In this document: positions 58,746-64,000 of the stretch, piece by piece
How positions within the stretch are numbered: position 1 is the first letter of the stretch
Layout: the number at the start of each line of letters is the position of its first letter
Assembly: GCF_001573155.1 (NCBI RefSeq)
Contig: NZ_JRWG01000005.1
Location: forward strand, 124,001-188,000
Direction of reading: 5' to 3'
Origin: Aequorivita aquimaris
Lineage (GTDB): Bacteria > Bacteroidota > Bacteroidia > Flavobacteriales > Flavobacteriaceae
Length of the DNA stretch: 64,000 nt
Notes under the pieces: generated by a model
The model's input: the letters and a program-made list of their open reading frames with translations, nothing else
Told to the model about the DNA's origin: nothing
Database searches by the model: none
Translations under genes and position numbers: made by a program

Positions 58746-59132
58746 ATGGTACAACAGGTAACACAAGGAATTAAAATTTCGGTCAAAACCGAATTTGATG
58801 GCACGTTTTACAAAAACCGTAAAATGCAGTATGCCTTTGCCTATACCGTTACTATTGAAAACCAAAGCAAAGACACGGTTCAGTTAACTTCACGCTGTTG
58901 GAAAATCAAAGACTCCCTAAACAATTCTGAAACTGTGGAAGGTGAAGGTGTAATCGGTCAAAAACCCATATTGCAGCCTGGCGAAAGACACGCATATACA
59001 AGCGGATGCCTTTTGTATTCTCCTTTTGGCGCAATGAAAGGCCACTACAATATGGTGAACTTTACCACTACCCGAAAGTTTCGGGTTTCCATTCCCCTTT
59101 TCAATCTGAGTGCGCCTTTTTCGATGAATTAA
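58746..59132 (+). CDS. apaG: ApaG protein
   Basis: 128 residues, a single beta-sandwich of the ApaG (DUF525) family: GIKISVKTEFDGTF near 7-20, AYTVTIENQSKDTVQLTSRCWKIKDSLN near 32-59, the glycine motif G-x-G-x2-G in VEGEGVIGQKPIL near 64-76, and HAYTSGCLLYSPFGAMKGHYNM near 83-104. In Enterobacteria, apaG is linked to diadenosine tetraphosphate metabolism and Co2+ sensitivity, but its biochemistry is unsettled. Starts one base after the DUF3667 gene. Near-complete match to family length. Confidence 0.92.
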   Translation: MVQQVTQGIKISVKTEFDGTFYKNRKMQYAFAYTVTIENQSKDTVQLTSRCWKIKDSLNNSETVEGEGVIGQKPILQPGERHAYTSGCLLYSPFGAMKGHYNMVNFTTTRKFRVSIPLFNLSAPFSMN

Positions 59133-59153
59133 CCCACAGAGAAATATTTAATT

Positions 59154-59864
59154 CTACATACTGATTGCTAATTTACTGGTTTTACCTGTTTGCAAATCTT
59201 CATAACGCATTTCTATAGCATTTTCTTTTTTGGAAATCTGCGTAATGCTTTTTGTTTTTATGAAACCGCGATCCATAATTAGGTTGCTGTTTAAATCACC
59301 CTCGCCCGCTGTTTTGTGGAATTGGAGCAGTTCTTCTTCCGAAGGTTTTATGGTTTCAAGTAAAAATGCAGAAAACCACTGTTCACGTTTTTTCTTTAAA
59401 TTTTCAGGATATAAAGGGGAAGAAGACCAAATATGCGGCGCCAAGGGTTCTTCGGAAAAATGATACGTTTCGCCATCCCAAACCAATTGTAGTAATTGTA
59501 CTTCAGTTTCCCATTCAATCAAAACTGTTGTAAAGGGCTCTATTCCGCAAAAATCATAGTTTTCAATTTCTTTTTTTAAATTGGCTGATTTCAATAAATC
59601 TTTTACGACCAATCCCCTGCTTTTTCTGTAAAAAGCCTCCCGTTTGTGGGCCACAAACCCACCGTTCATCAAACAGACAATTCTTTTTTTATCACTTGCA
59701 CCAATCCACGTTCCTCCGGCCACGGCGTCTTTTGGGTAAAGCAATTTTACACCATCTTCTTCATAAATTTCTGGCGGAAAAGTTTCGCGCCCAGGCGCTT
59801 CATCACGATTGGAAGTTAAAACAAAATCGTTGTTGATTTTTGGGATAAAAGTTATTGTGCACAT
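59154..59864 (-). CDS. NRDE (TANGO2-like) family protein
   Basis: 236 residues beginning MCTITFIPK, with the family's N-terminal Cys2 exposed after Met removal, and SNRDEAPGRET near 18-28 holding the name-giving N-R-D-E. DAVAGGTWIGAS near 46-57 is the next conserved block. Proteins of this fold are N-terminal-nucleophile-hydrolase-like and are implicated in lipid or heme handling in eukaryotes; the bacterial function is unknown. It converges with apaG, 21 bp apart, and is divergent from pruA. Confidence 0.88.
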   Translation of the reverse strand: MCTITFIPKINNDFVLTSNRDEAPGRETFPPEIYEEDGVKLLYPKDAVAGGTWIGASDKKRIVCLMNGGFVAHKREAFYRKSRGLVVKDLLKSANLKKEIENYDFCGIEPFTTVLIEWETEVQLLQLVWDGETYHFSEEPLAPHIWSSSPLYPENLKKKREQWFSAFLLETIKPSEEELLQFHKTAGEGDLNSNLIMDRGFIKTKSITQISKKENAIEMRYEDLQTGKTSKLAISM

Positions 59865-59879
59865 ACGTTAAATTTGAAA

Positions 59880-59980
59880 TTCCAAATAACAAGCACCAAA
59901 TTCCAAATAAAATTCCAAAGGACAAGTGCCAAAATCCAAATAAATTGCGAAGTACAAAATCCAAATTCCAAAAAAAATAG
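59880..59980. repeat. Short-word repeats between the NRDE gene and pruA
   Basis: The word AAATTCCAAAT and shortened forms (AAATCCAAAT, AATTCCAAA) recur at least six times with unequal spacing. It is low-complexity and of the sort seen before gpmI and the SDR gene. Confidence 0.6.
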
Positions 59981-60030
59981 AGAAACCAATTTGTAATTGG
60001 GGATTTCAAGGTTTGGTGCTTCCATTTTTG

Positions 60031-60038
60031 TACCTTTG
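60031..60038 (+). promoter_or_regulatory. Promoter -7 element of pruA
   Basis: TACCTTTG is a perfect TAnnTTTG, 32 bases before ATG 60070. It lies inside the longer open frame that begins at 60013 and so fixes the start at 60070. Confidence 0.6.
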
Positions 60039-60069
60039 CAATCTTCATAAATTAAAATTTAAAAAAGTT

Positions 60070-61695
60070 ATGGGAAATGGATTTTTTGAAGTGCCAATCG
60101 CCGTAAACGAACCTGTAAAAAGCTATGCGCCAGGTTCACCGGAACGTGAGGAAGTACTTAAAACTTACAAAGAAATGTATAAGGCAAAAATAGAGGTGCC
60201 TTTATTTATCAACGGAAAAGAGGTTAAAACCAAAGAAACTGCTACTATGTCTCCGCCGCACGACCATAAGCACGTGCTTGGAACCTATTATAAAGCTACC
60301 AAAAAAAATGTGGAAGAAGCAATTGAAACTGCTTTGGAAGCCAGAAAAAAATGGGCCGTTATGCCGTGGGAACAACGTGCGGGAATCTTTCTTCGCGCCG
60401 CCGAATTGCTTGCCGGCCCCTACAGAGCTAAAATAAACGCAGCTACCATGCTCGCCCAGTCCAAAAATATTTATCAGGCAGAAATTGATTCGGCATGTGA
60501 ACTTATTGACTTTTTAAGATTCAACGTTCAGTATATGACCGAGATTTATGCCGAGCAACCGGAATCTACTTCCGCAGCCTGGAACCGAATTGAATACCGT
60601 CCATTGGAAGGTTTTATTTATGCAATTACTCCTTTCAATTTCACTGCAATTGCCGGAAATCTTCCCGCCAGCGCCGCGTTGATGGGGAATGTTGTTGTAT
60701 GGAAACCGAGTAATGCCCAAATATATTCTGCAAAAGTCATTATGGATGTATTCCGTGAGGCTGGTGTTCCCGCAGGTGTAATCAATATGGTTATGGGAGA
60801 TCCTGAGATGATTTCGAATACGCTTATGGCGAGCCCAGATTTCAGCGGGGTTCACTTTACAGGCTCTACCGGTGTTTTCCAGGGAATTTGGAAAAAGATT
60901 GGTGATAACATTAAAAATTACAAAACCTATCCGCGTATCGTTGGGGAAACCGGCGGGAAGGATTTCATTGTTGCGCATAAAACATCAAACCCTAAGCAAG
61001 TTGCAACCGCAATGGCCCGTGGTGCCTTTGAATATCAAGGTCAAAAATGTAGCGCCGCTAGCCGTTGCTATATTTCAAAAAGTATTTGGAAAGACGTCAA
61101 AGAATATTTGGTTGATGATATCCGCTCCTTCAAAATGGGAACTCCAGAAGATATGGGCAACTTCATAAACGCTGTTATTCACGAAAGCTCTTTTGACAAA
61201 CTTGCAAGCTATATAGACCAAGCCAAAAAGGATAAAAATGTTGAAATAATTGCCGGTGGAAATTATGACAAAAGCAAAGGCTACTTTATTGAACCTACAG
61301 TAATTGTCACTAAAGATCCAAAATACACTACTATGTGTACTGAGCTTTTTGGGCCTGTTCTTACCGTATATGTTTATGACGACAATAAGTGGGAAGAAAC
61401 CTTGCATTTGGTTGATGAAACCAGTGAATATGCCTTAACAGGTGCTGTTTTCAGTGAAGATAGATATGCTTTGGAAGAAGCTGTGAAGATTCTTGAAAAC
61501 GCTGCTGGCAATTTCTACATCAACGACAAGCCTACGGGAGCTGTTGTTGGCCAACAACCTTTTGGTGGTGCCCGTGCAAGTGGAACCAATGATAAAGCTG
61601 GAAGCAAGCAAAACCTATACAGATGGATTTCGCCAAGAATGGTGAAGGAGACTTTTGTTTCACCAACTGATTATAGATATCCATTCCTTGGATAA
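60070..61695 (+). CDS. pruA: L-glutamate gamma-semialdehyde dehydrogenase
   Basis: NAD-dependent oxidation of glutamate semialdehyde (pyrroline-5-carboxylate) to glutamate, the second step of proline catabolism. The 541-residue protein has the family start VPIAVNEPVKSYAPGSPER, ITPFNFTAIAGNLPAS near 185-200, KPSN with the cofactor Lys, VHFTGSTGVFQGIW near 262-275, the catalytic Glu in IVGETGGKDF near 295-304, the catalytic Cys in YQGQKCSAASRCY near 325-337, and ELFGPVLTVYVY near 433-444. PutA-type proline dehydrogenase is not fused, so PruB/PutA is elsewhere. A strong terminator follows. Confidence 0.97.
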   Translation: MGNGFFEVPIAVNEPVKSYAPGSPEREEVLKTYKEMYKAKIEVPLFINGKEVKTKETATMSPPHDHKHVLGTYYKATKKNVEEAIETALEARKKWAVMPWEQRAGIFLRAAELLAGPYRAKINAATMLAQSKNIYQAEIDSACELIDFLRFNVQYMTEIYAEQPESTSAAWNRIEYRPLEGFIYAITPFNFTAIAGNLPASAALMGNVVVWKPSNAQIYSAKVIMDVFREAGVPAGVINMVMGDPEMISNTLMASPDFSGVHFTGSTGVFQGIWKKIGDNIKNYKTYPRIVGETGGKDFIVAHKTSNPKQVATAMARGAFEYQGQKCSAASRCYISKSIWKDVKEYLVDDIRSFKMGTPEDMGNFINAVIHESSFDKLASYIDQAKKDKNVEIIAGGNYDKSKGYFIEPTVIVTKDPKYTTMCTELFGPVLTVYVYDDNKWEETLHLVDETSEYALTGAVFSEDRYALEEAVKILENAAGNFYINDKPTGAVVGQQPFGGARASGTNDKAGSKQNLYRWISPRMVKETFVSPTDYRYPFLG

Positions 61696-61716
61696 GACAG
61701 TGGGTGAATCCATAAA

Positions 61717-61752
61717 AAAACCCATCCTGAAGTATTCAGGATGGGTTTTTTG
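61717..61752. terminator. Bidirectional terminator
   Basis: A 15-bp perfect stem (arms 61717-61731 and 61735-61749, core CCCATCCTGAA) with a 3-base loop and T-runs on both strands. It separates pruA from the convergent Omp28 gene. Confidence 0.9.
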
Positions 61753-61769
61753 TTTAATATAAATTTTCT

Positions 61770-63062
61770 CTATTCGTATTGCTTGTTTTCTCCCACTTCA
61801 GCATGTTGTGAGTTTTTAGCCTCGTTATTTGCATTAACCACCATTACAATAACGCTCAAATTATCAACATTGTATTCGGAAGGAATTTCAATGCTATATT
61901 GTTTTTTGTATTCTGTATAGGCAGATGTATTGGCAATAGCATCACCAAAAATATCAGATAAAGAATTTCTAAGCGCATCGTTATGGACAAAATCTGGAAT
62001 TGGATTACCGTGACCTTCCAATGGATGCCCAGAGGTATTGTTGAAATAATTTGTTTGAGCATAGATTATTCCACTTTCCACAAGATATACCACTAGTTTA
62101 TCCCCAGCTTCAGAACCATTGGCATACATTAGCTTTGTATCAATCGTCAAGTTAGAACCAGTCATTTTTGAATCAATGGCAATAGAAAGATTTGTTTCGT
62201 TACCAGCCATAGCTAGCACATCTTCTTTTTTATAAGGATCGAGCCATTTTTGTGTACGGTTTAAACGTGCTTGTGGAAGTCCGCCTATTCCAAATTCATC
62301 TTTTAAAATTTCAATATCATCAAAATGCATAGGGTCAGGCAGCGTAGATCCTGTTTCGTGAATGGCTACAACCGAAATATGGTTTGTTGCCGCTTTAACG
62401 GTGTCTATTGCAAGTGCAACGGCTGGACAGAAACCACACCATGTACCGGTATAATCTTCTACAACTACTTTTCTTTTTGGCGTGTAAACGGAGAAGTTTT
62501 TGACTGGAGTGCTAAAGCTTTCATTATCTACCACGTATTCTGCATAGACTTCAAAACTTCCATCATTTGCTGAGTTATATGTAAATCCTGAAATTACATT
62601 TCCGTTTACATAAAAAGTAGCTTCTGAAGCAGTATCATCGCCATTACTATCGAGCAAACCAAATGTTATGGTTTGATTTTTCATTGCTCTAGAAAAATCA
62701 ATTGTCAAGGCTCGTTCGGTTGGCGCAAGCACTTCAAAATTAAGAATGTTACTAGTAATATCATTATAAACGGCTTTAACTGCATAGGTTCCAGTTGCAC
62801 TAAAAGTATAGGTTCTTCCCGTTATCGGAGTGTCGTTTATATAATAGTTTGATGCTTCTGAATAATCTTCGCCATCACTTCCAGTTACGGTAAAAACAAC
62901 TGCATCGTTAAGAGACAGCACTTCGAGTTCACCGTTTCCGGCATCACTTTTGAGTTCTAAGGTTAACATTGGGTCTGAGGCAACAAAAGGATCTTCCTTT
63001 TTGCTACAAGAAACAATAGCTATGATAACAAATAGTGATAAAAACTTTAAATAGATTTTCAT
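61770..63062 (-). CDS. Omp28-related lipoprotein with thioredoxin-like domain
   Basis: 430 residues. Lipobox IVSC with lipid Cys19. Two Ig-like beta domains (about 30-115 and 116-190) precede the Omp28 domain, which starts with VVVEDYTGTWCGFCPAVA near 198-215; its CGFC is a thioredoxin-type active site. The C-terminal third is a beta-rich region (LTIDTKLMYANGSEAGDKLVVYLVE). Omp28 relatives are outer-membrane-associated and redox-active in form; their substrate is not known. Head-to-head with the TlpA-like gene. Confidence 0.87.
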   Translation of the reverse strand: MKIYLKFLSLFVIIAIVSCSKKEDPFVASDPMLTLELKSDAGNGELEVLSLNDAVVFTVTGSDGEDYSEASNYYINDTPITGRTYTFSATGTYAVKAVYNDITSNILNFEVLAPTERALTIDFSRAMKNQTITFGLLDSNGDDTASEATFYVNGNVISGFTYNSANDGSFEVYAEYVVDNESFSTPVKNFSVYTPKRKVVVEDYTGTWCGFCPAVALAIDTVKAATNHISVVAIHETGSTLPDPMHFDDIEILKDEFGIGGLPQARLNRTQKWLDPYKKEDVLAMAGNETNLSIAIDSKMTGSNLTIDTKLMYANGSEAGDKLVVYLVESGIIYAQTNYFNNTSGHPLEGHGNPIPDFVHNDALRNSLSDIFGDAIANTSAYTEYKKQYSIEIPSEYNVDNLSVIVMVVNANNEAKNSQHAEVGENKQYE

Positions 63063-63224
63063 ATTTAAAAAACTTTAAGAAATAAAATGTGCGCTAATAT
63101 AGTCTAATTCTTAAAAATGCTTTTGATTAATATGTTAAATGAACAATTTTCAATCAAACCAATTCGATTTTATTAAAAAAAACTTAATATTGCTACAGTA
63201 AAATTAATCATAATCCATTTTCTC

Positions 63225-63707
63225 ATGAAAAAAATTATTCCCCTTCTTCTTTTATTGGTGTCTTTTATAGGCTTTTCGCAAAGTGAAATGCCAAAGATTG
63301 AATTGACAACTGTTGATGGAACAACTATTAGTTCTAAAGATCTTTCAAAAGAAGATAATGTTATCGTTGTCTCTCTGTGGGCTACTTGGTGTGTGCCATG
63401 TCTAAAGGAACTTGATGCAATAAGTGAAATTTACCCAGATTGGCAAGCCGAAACCGGTGTAGAGCTCTACGCAGTTTCTGTTGATGATAGCCGTACCGTA
63501 AAAAGAGTAAAACCTTTAATTAATGGTAAAGGGTGGGACTACACTGTTCTTTTAGATACAAATAACGATTTTAAACGAGCATTGGGAGCTGCCACGGTAC
63601 CTTTGACACTATTGGTAAAAAACAATGAGATTGTTTACCGCCATTCAGGTTATAGCCCAGGGGCTGAATATGAACTTTATGAAAAAATAAAGGAGTATTC
63701 AAACTAA
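63225..63707 (+). CDS. TlpA-family thiol-disulfide protein
   Basis: 160 residues with a signal peptide (about 1-19, FSQ cleavage). A full thioredoxin domain with active site SLWATWCVPCLKEL, C-V-P-C at about 56-59, the cis-Pro in AATVPLTLLV near 124-133 and a normal length. It likely reduces or carries disulfides in the periplasm. It is 31 bp before the DUF6029-like gene and faces the Omp28 gene, which also has a CxxC. Confidence 0.92.
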   Translation: MKKIIPLLLLLVSFIGFSQSEMPKIELTTVDGTTISSKDLSKEDNVIVVSLWATWCVPCLKELDAISEIYPDWQAETGVELYAVSVDDSRTVKRVKPLINGKGWDYTVLLDTNNDFKRALGAATVPLTLLVKNNEIVYRHSGYSPGAEYELYEKIKEYSN

Positions 63708-63738
63708 TTTATAAATTACAACCAACCAAAATTTTATA

Positions 63739-64000
63739 ATGAAAAAAATTATTCTCGGCGCCTTTATGCTTATGGGCGCTATCGGTTTTTCACAGGATAA
63801 TGGCTACTTTTTTGGTGGCCTTGAATCTAACTCACAATGGCTTCTTGATGATGAAGATTTTGATTTTATCGCCCCAGAAGATCAATTTAGAGCAAACAAT
63901 TATCTACAGTTAAATTATTCACTAGGCAAATTTACGGCGGGAGTTCAATACGAATCTTACCTGCCTTCTGCCCTTTTGGGGTATTCCCCAACTTGGGACG
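63739..64000 (+). CDS. DUF6029-like outer-membrane protein, N-terminal fragment
   Basis: Only 87 codons are in the window. It starts with a signal peptide (MKKIILGAFMLMGAIGFSQ), then GYFFGGLESNSQWLLDDE, and beta-strand-like text such as NYLQLNYSLGKFTAGVQYES. The mature N-terminus and position after a TlpA/Omp28 pair match a Bacteroidota family I know as DUF6029, large outer-membrane barrel-like proteins. The 3' end is outside the window. Moderately sure of the family. Confidence 0.72.
   Translation, partial: MKKIILGAFMLMGAIGFSQDNGYFFGGLESNSQWLLDDEDFDFIAPEDQFRANNYLQLNYSLGKFTAGVQYESYLPSALLGYSPTWD

Noticed and set aside
59131-59141. CCCACAGAGAA after apaG resembles a unit of the GxxExxY arrays
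   Set aside because: Single copy, imperfect, with no partner; likely chance.
60514-60978. 154-codon frame antisense to pruA
   Set aside because: Shadow of the dehydrogenase; no promoter element and no recognisable domain.
1-64000. CRISPR array, prophage, insertion-sequence transposase, tRNA or rRNA
   Set aside because: No regularly spaced repeats with unique spacers, no transposase or phage gene and no cloverleaf-like or rRNA sequence was recognised. Decisive check would be a tRNAscan and ISfinder search.

Overview
The window is ordinary chromosomal DNA from a Bacteroidota bacterium, most likely a marine Flavobacteriaceae. Evidence for this: Gram-negative envelope genes (lpxK, many lipoproteins with an L-x-x-C lipobox), a type IX secretion plug protein, a complete Na+-translocating NQR operon, families largely limited to the phylum (DUF1573-like, DUF3667, DUF6029-like, Omp28, fasciclin), and promoters of the Bacteroidota type (TAnnTTTG at about -7) a few bases upstream of many starts. 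DNA is AT-rich, genes are tightly packed, and no tRNA, rRNA, prophage or CRISPR array was seen. The genus cannot be fixed by eye.

Layout. 1-5.3 kb: divergent birA, then rsfS, ftsH, a LUD-domain gene, cdsA, psd and an acyl-CoA-binding protein, a phospholipid/membrane-quality group with overlapping genes. 5.3-14.9 kb: valS, a DUF1573 exported protein, an exported PDZ aspartic protease, an aminotransferase coupled to murB, a fasciclin lipoprotein, a four-cysteine small protein, a glycosyltransferase overlapping a sigma factor. 15-25 kb: lipA, gap, a TPR hybrid histidine kinase, lpxK, a Nif3-like protein, a zinc-ribbon-family protein without its cysteines, a lipoprotein MsrA, a methyltransferase, two very small stress-type genes, a GNAT protein and a lipoprotein.

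25.4-33.1 kb is a tryptophan/kynurenine degradation cluster: kynureninase, kynurenine 3-monooxygenase, RidA-type deaminase, semialdehyde dehydrogenase, SDR, ACMSD-type decarboxylase and a coupled 7-TM protein. A POT peptide transporter and an O-methyltransferase follow. The ring-opening 3-hydroxyanthranilate dioxygenase is not in the cluster. 35-45 kb: PAP2, TatA, an M1 peptidase/DUF6702/regulatory-domain trio, PepE, a 665-bp gene-free interval, GNAT, an M15 peptidase, gpmI, a thioredoxin-like lipoprotein, a HAD protein.

45.5-55.2 kb: map, then a GxxExxY gene framed by mirrored arrays of 10-bp units (the clearest mobile-looking structure here), a methyltransferase with a TTG start just beyond it, then on the minus strand apbE with a small coupled gene, and nqrABCDEF. 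ApbE attaches FMN to NqrB and NqrC, so these genes form one functional unit. 55-64 kb: a calycin-like secreted protein, the T9SS plug, DUF3667, ApaG, an NRDE protein, pruA (proline/glutamate catabolism), and an Omp28/TlpA/DUF6029-like envelope group cut by the window end.

The best leads are the GxxExxY cassette, the orphan 7-TM protein in the kynurenine cluster, the cysteine-less zinc-ribbon protein, the small NQR-linked protein and apparently leaderless promoters.
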